Source: Verrucomicrobiales bacterium (GTDB lineage Bacteria; Verrucomicrobiota; Verrucomicrobiia; Limisphaerales; UBA11320). From it: 6,706 bases of DNA. Each line of letters starts with the position of its first letter. Within the stretch, counting starts at the first letter, position 1. The stretch lies in the NCBI GenBank assembly GCA_003452185.1, contig DMJJ01000105.1, positions 1 to 6,706 on the forward strand. The letters are read 5' to 3'. Positions 1 through 5,823 of this stretch are shown here, piece after piece. Position numbers and translations under genes: made by a program. Under the pieces are notes generated by a model, which was not told where the DNA came from, made no database searches, and worked only from the letters and a program-made list of their open reading frames with translations.

Positions 1-546
1 GCGGTCTCGAACAGCGAGGGAAGTGTCGTCAGCAACCCCGCGGTTCTGACGGTCCAGGTGGCCCCCGCGATCACGACCCAGCCGGCGGCAGTGACGGTCG
101 ATGAAGGGGTGGATGCCACCTTCACGGTGGCGGCGACCGGGACTCCGGCTCCGACCTACCAATGGAAATTCAATGGGGCTCTTATTTCTGGAGCCACCTC
201 CAGCACCCTGACGGTCGCCAAGGCGAAGGCCTCGGATGCCGGGGACTACACGGTCGATGTGGCCAACGCCGCCGGGTCCATCACGAGTGCCGCGGCGCAC
301 CTCACGGTGAATCCCGTCGGCCCTCTCACGGTCCAGCTGACCAACCTCCTGTTGGATGGGCAGAATCTGTCGTTCGACGTTGGTTGCCCTGTGAAGTCGA
401 CCTGCGACATCTACAGCAGCGACGATCTCGTGACCTGGAAGCTTGAGGAGTCGATCCCCGCCCCGGCCGACGGGATGGTGCATTACACCGACGTGCTTCC
501 GGCGGGCGTGACCATCCGGTTCTTCAAGGCGATCGTCACCCGCTGA
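1..546 (+). CDS. Ig-like repeat surface/secreted protein, C-terminal part (5' partial)
   Basis: The reading frame is open at base 1 and ends in TGA at 544-546, giving 181 visible residues of a larger protein. Residues 1-19 are the tail of one Ig-like repeat (AVSNSEGSVVSNPAVLTV). Residues 21-105 form a complete second one, with the typical order PAITTQP, EGVDATFTV, PTYQWKFNG, LTVAKAKASDAGDYTV, VANAAGS and a closing LTV strand. The repeat has no cysteine pair, as is usual for bacterial Ig/I-set-like modules. The last ~70 residues (from GPLTVQLTN to FFKAIVTR) are a different beta-rich module. Its 'IYSSDDLVTWKLEES...YTDV' pattern resembles the C-terminal module that closes many verrucomicrobial surface proteins, and it holds two nearby cysteines (GCPVKSTC). 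Such modules are usually adhesive or spacer domains of exported proteins. Any catalytic or binding domain would lie upstream, so the function is unknown. The GTG at 58 is internal, not a start. Confidence 0.85.
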   Translation, partial: AVSNSEGSVVSNPAVLTVQVAPAITTQPAAVTVDEGVDATFTVAATGTPAPTYQWKFNGALISGATSSTLTVAKAKASDAGDYTVDVANAAGSITSAAAHLTVNPVGPLTVQLTNLLLDGQNLSFDVGCPVKSTCDIYSSDDLVTWKLEESIPAPADGMVHYTDVLPAGVTIRFFKAIVTR

Positions 547-568
547 CGTCTCTCCTGTCGTTTCGTGT

Positions 569-612
569 TGAAGGGCTGCCCTGGGATGCCGGGGCAGCCC
601 TTCACAGTTTTT
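569..612 (+). terminator. Rho-independent terminator of the Ig-repeat gene
   Basis: A perfect 13-bp inverted repeat (569-581 TGAAGGGCTGCCC with 592-604 GGGCAGCCCTTCA) encloses a 10-nt loop. It is followed after three bases by a run of five T at 608-612. It lies 23 bp after the stop codon of the Ig-repeat gene, where transcription should end. The T run is short and the A/T-rich closing pairs of the stem are few, but the stem is strong and GC-rich. Confidence 0.85.
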
Positions 613-906
613 GGGAGCCGGGGGGGGCAGACACACGGGGCGCGTTTGGAAGTGGGTGGGCCAGGGGCGTGGAAGTGCCGGCCGGGACCGGTAATGGAAA
701 GGCTCCTCCCTATCACGCCCAGTTCTTCCGTACCTGCAGTCCGTGTCGCCGCGCCACTGCGCCTCTGGGCCTCTGCGGTTCAAAGGAGGGGAGTGGAGCC
801 CTGGCTTTCAGGAGCCGGCTGAAGTCTCGTGACTCCGCCTCCACAGGTGGGCTGAAATTGGTGATTTGCCATCCGCCCCTGCGGCCGATAGCTTCTGCGG
901 AGTGAC
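613..906. other. Non-coding spacer between terminator and tRNA-Val
   Basis: I see no convincing gene in these 294 bases. Short open frames exist on both strands, but they have no family resemblance, no ribosome binding site and low-complexity composition. The spacer contains a G8 run at 620-627, a small palindromic stretch near 679-692, and a degenerate 8-bp array (listed separately). A segment around 812-838 (GGAGCCGGCTGAAGTCTCGT and following bases) resembles dispersed intergenic motifs I associate with verrucomicrobial genomes, but one copy in this window is not enough to call a repeat. A tRNA promoter should lie at the right end. TTGCCA at 866-871 followed by GATAGC at 887-892 is a possible but poorly spaced (15 bp) pair. 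Confidence 0.6.
749..780. repeat. Degenerate 8-bp tandem array
   Basis: Read in units of eight, the sequence is CCGCGCCA, CTGCGCCT, CTGGGCCT, CTGCGGTT. The middle two units differ at one position and the outer two are more diverged. The phrase 'CTGCGCCTCTG...CTCTGCGGTTC' resembles a short-period motif seen in intergenic DNA of several bacterial phyla. That comparison is from memory and was not searched. The array is short and could be a chance run of GC-rich octamers. Confidence 0.4.
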
Positions 907-981
907 GGGCGGTTGGCGCAGCGGTAGCGCAGCAGCTTTACACGCTGTGGGTCGGGGGTTCGAATCCCTCACCGCCCACCA
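907..981 (+). tRNA. tRNA-Val, anticodon UAC
   Basis: A complete cloverleaf can be folded by eye. The acceptor stem is GGGCGGT (907-913) with ACCGCCC (971-977), 7 of 7 pairs. The D stem is GCGC (916-919) with GCGC (927-930), with GG in a 7-nt D loop. The anticodon stem is GCAGC (932-936) with GCTGT (944-948), enclosing loop TTTACAC, so the anticodon is TAC at 939-941, which reads GUA and other valine codons. There is a 5-nt variable region. The T stem is GGGGG (954-958) with CCCTC (966-970), and the T loop is TTCGAAT. The discriminator base is A978, and the CCA end is encoded at 979-981. No intron or unusual arm is seen. No second copy of its 3' end appears in the window, so there is no sign of an element integrated at this gene. 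Confidence 0.96.
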
Positions 982-1017
982 CTTCCCCCTCCACCAACCC
1001 CCGTGCCCCCTTTCAGG

Positions 1018-1047
1018 TTGAATCGCGGGCGGAGGTCCGACTACCGT
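1018..1047 (+). promoter_or_regulatory. Possible promoter of the ABC transporter operon
   Basis: TTGAAT at 1018-1023 matches four of the six -35 consensus bases, with 18 bp to TACCGT at 1042-1047, a weak -10 (three of six). If used, transcription would begin at or next to the ATG at 1055, giving a leaderless message. That would fit the lack of a well-spaced ribosome binding site, since the GGAGGT at 1031-1036 is 18 nt from the ATG. The match is weak. Read-through from the tRNA is an alternative. Confidence 0.2.
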
Positions 1048-1054
1048 CTGTCGC

Positions 1055-2050
1055 ATGAAACTTCTCCCTGTTGCTGCCGTGGGAATGGCACTCCTTCTTG
1101 CCATGGAGACCTCGACCCGGGCCGCCGCCGTCGAGCCGTACCAGATCGCCGTTATCCCCAAGGGAACCACCCACGAGTTCTGGAAATCGATCCACGCAGG
1201 CACGATCAAGGCCCAGCGTGAGCTCGAGGCCGAGGGGATCCCCGTCCGTATCCTCTGGAAGGGCCCCCTCCGCGAGGATGACCGTGACCAGCAGATCCAG
1301 GTGGTGGAGAACTTCACCGCCCGCCGGGTCAGCGGGATCATGCTCGCCCCGCTCGATTCCCAAGCCTTGGTGAAGCCGGTTGGCAATGCGGTCGCTGCCA
1401 GGATCCCCGTGGTGGTCTTTGACTCCGGCCTGAAGTCCGATAAGCACGTCAGCTATGTCGCCACGGACAACTTCAAGGGAGGGCAGCTCGCGGGCGAGCA
1501 CATGGGGAAGATCCTCGGGGGCAAGGGAAAGGTGATCCTGCTGCGCTACGCGGTCGGATCAGCGAGCACCGAGGAGCGGGAGGCGGGATTTCTCGACGGC
1601 CTCAAGAAGTTTCCCGGGATCACGCTCCTCTCCGCCGACCAATACGCGGGCCCCACCCGGGAGACGGCCTATGCGAACTCGCAGAACCTTCTCAACCGGT
1701 TCGGCCGCGAGGTCGACGGGATCTTCGCCGTGAATGAGAATTCCACCATCGGGATGACCAAGGCCCTCAGGGACATCGGACGGGCGGGCGGGAAGGTCAA
1801 GATGATCGGGTTTGACGCTGGCAGCGCCTCGATCAAGGACATGAAGTCGGGGGACGTCCAGGGGCTCGTCGTCCAGAATCCAGTCCGCATGGGTTACCTT
1901 GGGGTCAAGACCCTCGTTCAGCACCTCCAGGGGAAGCCGGTTGAGAAGAAGATCGACACCGGGGTGGTGCTCGTCACCCCTTCCAACATGGAGCAGCAGG
2001 AGTTCCACGAGATCCTCTATCCTCCGATCTCGCAATACCTCGACAAGTGA
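1055..2050 (+). CDS. Sugar-type ABC transporter, periplasmic substrate-binding protein
   Basis: The product has 331 residues, a normal length for the ribose/galactose-type binding proteins (Peripla_BP_4, PBP type 1 fold), which capture a sugar in the periplasm and hand it to the membrane permease. Residues 1-25 form a signal peptide: Lys2, a hydrophobic core VAAVGMALLLAM, and an Ala-rich cleavage zone around TRAAAVEP. The mature part starts with a family-typical first strand, 'YQIAVIPKGTTHEFWKSIHAG' split over residues 29-49. It continues with QIQVVENF, GIMLAPLDSQAL, IPVVVFDSGL, a hinge-region 'YVATDNFKGGQLAGEHM', 'GIFAVNEN' and 'MIGFDAGS'. This order is that of RbsB-like proteins. The ligand cannot be deduced; ribose is only one option. 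ATG 1055 is the only reasonable start, because an in-frame stop lies at 1019-1021 and the Met at residue 11 would remove the charged end of the signal peptide. It is the first gene of the transport operon, with the ATPase gene 4 bp downstream. Confidence 0.92.
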   Translation: MKLLPVAAVGMALLLAMETSTRAAAVEPYQIAVIPKGTTHEFWKSIHAGTIKAQRELEAEGIPVRILWKGPLREDDRDQQIQVVENFTARRVSGIMLAPLDSQALVKPVGNAVAARIPVVVFDSGLKSDKHVSYVATDNFKGGQLAGEHMGKILGGKGKVILLRYAVGSASTEEREAGFLDGLKKFPGITLLSADQYAGPTRETAYANSQNLLNRFGREVDGIFAVNENSTIGMTKALRDIGRAGGKVKMIGFDAGSASIKDMKSGDVQGLVVQNPVRMGYLGVKTLVQHLQGKPVEKKIDTGVVLVTPSNMEQQEFHEILYPPISQYLDK

Positions 2051-2054
2051 GCCG

Positions 2055-3560
2055 ATGGTGAATGCTCCCCGTCTCCAGGTTGAGGGAATGGCCAAGCGGT
2101 TCGGGGCGACCGTTGCCCTGAAATCCGTCTCCCTGGAGGTCGCCCCCGGGGAGATCCATGCCATCATCGGGGAAAACGGGGCGGGGAAGAGCACGCTGAT
2201 GAAGATTCTGAGCGGTGCCTGCCGCCCAGACTCCGGTTCGCTCCATTTGGACGGGGTTCGGTTTGATCCCGAGGACCCCCACGCCGCCCGCCAGGCCGGG
2301 GTGGCCATGATCTACCAGGAGCTGATCCTGGCCCCCCATCTCAGCGTCGAGGAGAACATCCTCCTGGGGGAGGAGCCTGCCCGCCTGGGATGGATCAACT
2401 CCCGGTCCCGCCGGGAACAGGCGAGGGCAGCGCTGGCCCAGCTTCACTATGAGCATCTCCCCCTGGGAGCCCCCGTCGGCTCCCTCCCCATCGCCGAGCA
2501 GCAGGTGGTCGAGATCGCCCGTGCCCTGATCCGCGAGCCTCGGCTCCTCATCCTGGATGAACCGACGAGCAGCCTGACGCAGGTCGATACCCAGCGACTG
2601 TTCGCCGCCATTCGCCGGCTGCGGGATCGCGGGGTCAGCGTCCTCTACATCAGCCATTTTCTGGAAGAGTGCCAGCTGCTCTGCGACCGTTTCACCGTCC
2701 TGCGGGACGGGGAGAGCGTCGGGTCGGGGGCAATGGCCTCCACCCCCCTCGCGGAAATCATCCATCGGATGGTCGGCCGCAACATGGAGGAGATCTACCC
2801 GCGGTCGGCCCGTTCGCCCGGGGAGGTGCTCCTGGAGCTGAAGGGGCTCAGCGGCCGCATCCGCCCGAGCGAAGCCTCGCTGCTCCTGCGGCGGGGGGAG
2901 ATCCTCGGGGTCGCGGGCCTCGTCGGGGCCGGCCGGACCGAGATGCTCCGCGCCACCTTCGGGCTCGATCCCGTGGCCGGGGGCGAGATCCTCGTGCGCT
3001 CAAGCCTCCGCACCCATGCCTCCCCACGCCAGCGGCTTCGAGACAAGATCGGCCTCCTGAGCGAGGACCGGAAGGAGGAGGGGCTCCTCCTCAACCGCAG
3101 CCTCGCAGACAATGTCACCATGACCCGGTTCGAGCCGGTGAGCCGGTGGGGGTTCATTAACCCCAGGGTCCAGAAGCAGGTCACCCGCGACTGGATGACA
3201 CGGCTCAAGGTCAGGGCCCGAAGCCCCTTCCAGCCAGCCGCCCAGCTCAGCGGAGGCAACCAGCAAAAGATCGCCCTCGGACGCCTCCTCCACCATGAGG
3301 CCGACATCCTCCTCCTCGACGAGCCAACACGGGGAATCGACGTCGGGAGCAAGGCCGAGATCTACCGCCTCATCCACGAGCTGGCGGGGCAGGGGAAGGG
3401 AATCCTTTTCGTCAGCTCCTACCTCCCCGAGCTCCTCGGGGTCTGCGATACCCTCGCGGTGATGTGCCGCGGGGTCCTGGGCCCCAAGCGGCCCGTGGCC
3501 GAGTGGACCGAGCACTCGATCATCGAGGCGGCCGTGGGGGCGGGAACTGAGAAGGCTTGA
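2055..3560 (+). CDS. Sugar ABC transporter ATP-binding protein, RbsA/MglA type (two ABC domains)
   Basis: This 501-residue protein is the cytoplasmic ATPase that drives sugar import, and its length is the usual one for RbsA, MglA and XylG. Domain 1 has Walker A GENGAGKST (39-47), Q-loop Gln88 in IYQE, signature-like LPIAEQQ (144-150), Walker B with catalytic Glu169 in LLILDEPTSSLT, and H-loop His201. Domain 2 has a degenerate Walker A GLVGAGRTE (288-296, Arg in place of the usual Lys), the family hallmark SEDRKEEGL (336-344), a canonical LSGGNQQK (398-405), Walker B DEPTRGID (422-429) and SSYLPEL (454-460), where Ser replaces the switch His. One good and one degenerate site is normal for this family. 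The frame is open further upstream to 1899, but ATG 2055 is chosen because it lies 4 bp after the binding-protein stop and starts a normal N-terminus (MVNAPRLQVEG). No clear ribosome binding site precedes it, so translation is probably coupled. The next start overlaps or closely follows its stop. Confidence 0.95.
   Translation: MVNAPRLQVEGMAKRFGATVALKSVSLEVAPGEIHAIIGENGAGKSTLMKILSGACRPDSGSLHLDGVRFDPEDPHAARQAGVAMIYQELILAPHLSVEENILLGEEPARLGWINSRSRREQARAALAQLHYEHLPLGAPVGSLPIAEQQVVEIARALIREPRLLILDEPTSSLTQVDTQRLFAAIRRLRDRGVSVLYISHFLEECQLLCDRFTVLRDGESVGSGAMASTPLAEIIHRMVGRNMEEIYPRSARSPGEVLLELKGLSGRIRPSEASLLLRRGEILGVAGLVGAGRTEMLRATFGLDPVAGGEILVRSSLRTHASPRQRLRDKIGLLSEDRKEEGLLLNRSLADNVTMTRFEPVSRWGFINPRVQKQVTRDWMTRLKVRARSPFQPAAQLSGGNQQKIALGRLLHHEADILLLDEPTRGIDVGSKAEIYRLIHELAGQGKGILFVSSYLPELLGVCDTLAVMCRGVLGPKRPVAEWTEHSIIEAAVGAGTEKA
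3549..3555 (+). promoter_or_regulatory. Ribosome binding site deciding the permease start
   Basis: GAGAAGG at 3549-3555 lies inside the end of the ATPase gene, 10 nt before ATG 3566. It favours that ATG over the in-frame TTG at 3557, which would be only one base from the site. Confidence 0.55.
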
Positions 3561-3565
3561 ACACG

Positions 3566-4558
3566 ATGACCACCGAACAGGAACAGAGGCGCAAGGTGAT
3601 CCGATCCCGCCTCCTCACGCTCGCGGGCCCGTTCATCGGGCTCCTCTTCGTCACCTCGCTCTTTGCCCTGAGCAGCGAGCTCAGGCCGGTGTTCTACACC
3701 GGCGCCAACTGGAAGAACATCTTCACCCAGACAGTCATCGTCTCGATCGGCGCCCTCGGGATGACGATGATCATCATCAGCGGCGGGATCGACCTGAGCG
3801 TCGGCTCCGTCGTGGCCCTCACCAGCGTCGTCGGTGCCCGGCTCCTGGAGCACAAGGTGTCCGCGCCGGTCACCATCCTGGCCACCCTCCTGACGGGCGG
3901 CCTCGTGGGGCTCCTCAACGGATCGATGATCGCCGGGTTTCGGATGATGCCCTTCGTGGTGACCCTTGGGATGATGGGGGTGACGCGCGGAGCCGCGAAG
4001 TGGCTGGCGGACAACCAGACCGTGAACTTTGACGGTGAGTCGATGGTCACCCGGGTTATGGAGAAGGTCAGCCCGGACACCTTTTTTCCGCTCCCCTCCG
4101 GAGTCTGGATCGCCCTGCTCCTCACCCTCCTCATGTCGGTGTTCATGCGATGCACGGTCTTTGGGAGATATGTCTTCGCCATCGGTTCCAACGAGGCGAC
4201 GGCCCGGCTTTGTGGCATCGCCGTCCGTCCTTACAAGGTCCTGATCTACTCAATCGCGGGGCTCTTCTTCGGCCTGGCCGGGCTCATGCAGCTCTCCCGC
4301 CTCAGCCAGGGGGACCCGAGCGTGGCGATCGGGCTGGAGTTGGACATCATCGCGGCGGTGGTGATCGGCGGGGCGAGCCTCAACGGGGGGAGCGGGAGCG
4401 TGATCGGTGCCGTGGTCGGGGCTCTGGTCATGGCGGTGCTCCGCTCCGGGTCGAGCCAGATGAACTGGCCGAACTACGTCCAGGAGATCATCATCGGGAT
4501 CGTGATCATTCTCGCCGTCGGCCTCGACCGCTTCCGCCAGAGCCAGGCCGCGCGATAG
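3566..4558 (+). CDS. Sugar ABC transporter permease, RbsC type
   Basis: The product is a 330-residue inner-membrane permease of the BPD_transp_2 family (RbsC, XylH, MglC), which forms the sugar channel as a dimer with the ATPase. A short polar N-terminus (residues 1-15) is followed by about eight to ten hydrophobic segments, beginning near 16-36 and 53-72. Family motifs appear in order: GGIDLSVGS (73-81); GLLNG and PFVVTLG (115-135); FAIGSNEATARLCGI (204-218), which corresponds to the family's A-x-G-x-N-x-x-A-A-R-L-x-G-I stretch; and GGASLNGGSGS (268-278). These are the parts conserved in sugar permeases of this class. ATG 3566 is used because GAGAAGG ends 10 nt upstream. A TTG three codons earlier overlaps the ATPase stop and is less likely. 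It is the last gene of the operon. No strong terminator is visible after it: a GCGGG/CCCGC pair at 4561-4587 has a long loop and no T run. Confidence 0.94.
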   Translation: MTTEQEQRRKVIRSRLLTLAGPFIGLLFVTSLFALSSELRPVFYTGANWKNIFTQTVIVSIGALGMTMIIISGGIDLSVGSVVALTSVVGARLLEHKVSAPVTILATLLTGGLVGLLNGSMIAGFRMMPFVVTLGMMGVTRGAAKWLADNQTVNFDGESMVTRVMEKVSPDTFFPLPSGVWIALLLTLLMSVFMRCTVFGRYVFAIGSNEATARLCGIAVRPYKVLIYSIAGLFFGLAGLMQLSRLSQGDPSVAIGLELDIIAAVVIGGASLNGGSGSVIGAVVGALVMAVLRSGSSQMNWPNYVQEIIIGIVIILAVGLDRFRQSQAAR

Positions 4559-4778
4559 CGGCGGGCCGGGGGCATGGTGGGACCCGCAGGAGGGCAAGTT
4601 CGTGAACCGCTCCCCGGGGGCCTCCTACCGGGAACCCGATTTTCGATTTTCGATTTTCGATTGGCGATTGGCGATTGGCGATTGCCTGTGGGGCCCCGCC
4701 TCCGTGCTCTTCTGCAACTCTTTCCCCTTCCCGGGTGTCCTCCTGCTGTGATGAGCTGGATGCGCCCCCGGGTGCCGG
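4559..4778. other. Spacer between ABC operon and sigma-factor gene
   Basis: The 220 bases carry the heptamer array listed separately and no supported gene. GGAAC at 4631-4635, just left of the array, resembles the -35 element of many ECF-type promoters, and CGAT follows 15 bp later at 4651-4654. As ECF genes are often self-activated, this is a candidate promoter, but the -10 part lies inside the repeat and may be coincidental. A short frame MSWMRPRVPDG runs from ATG 4751 to a TGA at 4784-4786 that overlaps the sigma start. I cannot say whether it is translated. No clear Shine-Dalgarno sequence precedes ATG 4779. Confidence 0.5.
4637..4685. repeat. Heptanucleotide tandem array, seven units
   Basis: The 49 bp divide exactly into seven 7-bp units: three CGATTTT (4637-4657), three CGATTGG (4658-4678) and one CGATTGC (4679-4685). 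The CGATT core is invariant and only the last two bases change, in blocks rather than at random. It is AT-richer than its surroundings. I recall similar CGATTTT/CGATTGG arrays in spacers of Verrucomicrobiota and Planctomycetota, where they produce spurious short ORFs. The array lies 93 bp before the sigma-factor start. Confidence 0.92.
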
Positions 4779-5342
4779 ATGGATGATCTGCAACAGTTCG
4801 AGGCTTTCATGCGAGCCTACCAAGACATGGTCTTCGGCACAGCCGTTCGCCTTGTTGGCAATGTGGCTGAGGCCCAAGATATTGCGCAAGAGGTCTTTCT
4901 TAAGGCCTTTGAGCGCTATGGCGACATCGGACGGAGCCCCACTGTGGGGGGATGGCTGAAGACGGTTACCCGGAATCTGGCCCTGAACCACCTTACCCGG
5001 TATCGCGCGCGATGGAGTTTTTTTTCAGAGCTGGGGCCGCCGGGGGAGGAGAACCACGACGCGCTGGCGGATCTTCCGGCCCCGGACCTTGCCGCTGACC
5101 ACTGGGATGCCGAGGCCCGTCGACAATGGGTCGATGCCGGACTTGCGAAGCTTCCCCCGGCGCAGCGGGTTCCGCTCGTGCTGTATCACTTTGAGGATTT
5201 GGGGTATGAGGAAATCGCGGAACGATTGAACATTTCCCTCAGCAAGGTGAAGACCGATATCCACAGGGGACGCGATGCGCTGCGCCGCCACCTGGCGCGG
5301 GCGAACATCCGGCCTGAGGGGTACGACACCGAGGAACATTGA
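4779..5342 (+). CDS. ECF-type RNA polymerase sigma factor
   Basis: The product has 187 residues, the usual size of an extracytoplasmic-function sigma factor, which directs RNA polymerase to a small set of stress or envelope promoters. Region 2 spans about residues 7-78, with the core-binding and -10-binding stretch EAQDIAQEVFLKAFERYG (31-48) and the helix WLKTVTRNLALNHLTRYR (59-76). A linker of about 40 residues, Pro/Asp-rich, follows. Region 4 spans about 118-172, with LPPAQRVPLVLYHFEDLGYEEIA followed by the helix-turn-helix RLNISLSKVKTDIHRGRDALR, which reads the -35 element. There is no C-terminal extension. ATG 4779 is the only start, because the frame closes upstream at 4752. The linker is crossed by a T8 run (5018-5025). 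Ten bases separate its stop from the next gene, a small membrane protein placed where an anti-sigma factor is expected. The regulon is unknown, and no other promoter-like pair is evident in the window. Confidence 0.94.
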   Translation: MDDLQQFEAFMRAYQDMVFGTAVRLVGNVAEAQDIAQEVFLKAFERYGDIGRSPTVGGWLKTVTRNLALNHLTRYRARWSFFSELGPPGEENHDALADLPAPDLAADHWDAEARRQWVDAGLAKLPPAQRVPLVLYHFEDLGYEEIAERLNISLSKVKTDIHRGRDALRRHLARANIRPEGYDTEEH

Positions 5343-5352
5343 GTTTACTGCC

Positions 5353-5823
5353 ATGAAACCGAGCGAACATCATCGTGATGATCCGTTTCTGGATCGTCAG
5401 CTCCGGGAGCTGCCTCCCCCTCCTGCACCGGCGTCGCTGGTGGGGAACGTGATGCGGCGAGTGGGCGCCCGGGCGACCCGTGCCTGGTGGCAGCGGCCGA
5501 TCCTCGAGTGGCCGGCCCACGCCCGGTGGGCCGGGGTTGTGGCGCTTCTTGGAGTCGCCCTGGCCTTCGGATACCTCGCGGGTTGGATCCCGACTCCCGA
5601 CGAGGACTTTGGTGTTACCCTGCGGCCTGAAACCTCGCTGGCCCCCTGGCAGTTGTTGTGGGTTGGGGCGAACGCGTTCCGCGCCTCGGTCGCCACCTCC
5701 GCCGCCGCGCTCCCGACGCTCTACTGGTGGGTTGCCGGCGGGGCCCTGCTTGCCATCTATGGCGGCTGTCTCGGTCTTGGAACCCTCGTCTACCGCCGAA
5801 TCGCCGCAGAACGACCCTCCTGA
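5353..5823 (+). CDS. Small two-helix membrane protein, candidate anti-sigma factor
   Basis: This 156-residue protein is not recognised by any motif I can name. Residues 1-55 are polar and probably cytoplasmic, with an acidic/basic helix (DDPFLDRQLRELPPPP) and a stretch SLVGNVMRRVGARATRAW. Two hydrophobic segments follow, about 59-79 (WAGVVALLGVALAFGYLAGWI) and 123-147, separated by about 43 residues that would be outside the membrane. The position directly after an ECF sigma gene and the N-terminal soluble helical part ahead of a membrane anchor suggest an anti-sigma factor. No His/Cys zinc-binding motif (HxxxCxxC) is present; the only cysteine is Cys139, inside the second helix. ATG 5353 is preferred. 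The frame is open back to 5275, but that would overlap the sigma gene. GAGGAA at 5331-5336 is 16 nt from the ATG, so spacing is long and coupling to the sigma gene is likely. Alternative: an unrelated membrane partner of the next protein. Confidence 0.8.
   Translation: MKPSEHHRDDPFLDRQLRELPPPPAPASLVGNVMRRVGARATRAWWQRPILEWPAHARWAGVVALLGVALAFGYLAGWIPTPDEDFGVTLRPETSLAPWQLLWVGANAFRASVATSAAALPTLYWWVAGGALLAIYGGCLGLGTLVYRRIAAERPS

Noticed and set aside
565..905. Small proteins in the spacer before the tRNA
   Set aside because: The plus-strand frames of 78-85 codons start inside or near the terminator or lack a ribosome binding site, and their products are Pro/Arg/Gly-rich with no recognisable domain.
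907..981. tRNA-Val as an integration site of a mobile element
   Set aside because: No integrase, no second copy of the tRNA 3' end and no change in gene style are seen. The downstream genes form an ordinary transport operon.
1899..2054. N-terminal extension of the ATPase
   Set aside because: The added 52 residues are Ser/Arg-rich, overlap the binding-protein gene in another frame and have no counterpart in RbsA-type proteins. ATG 2055 fits the normal length.
1559..2765. Two long minus-strand frames opposite the binding-protein and ATPase genes
   Set aside because: The plus-strand frames carry clear transporter motifs throughout. The antisense products match no family and have no start context.
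4561..4620. Terminator of the ABC operon
   Set aside because: GCGGG/CCCGC and the CCCCGGGGG palindrome are short or have long loops, and neither is followed by a T run.
4637..4685. CRISPR array
   Set aside because: The units are 7 bp with no spacers, which is a simple tandem repeat.
5275..5352. N-terminal extension of the candidate anti-sigma factor
   Set aside because: It lies inside the end of the sigma gene in another frame, has an Arg-rich shadow composition, and a normal ATG at 5353 follows the sigma stop by 10 bp.
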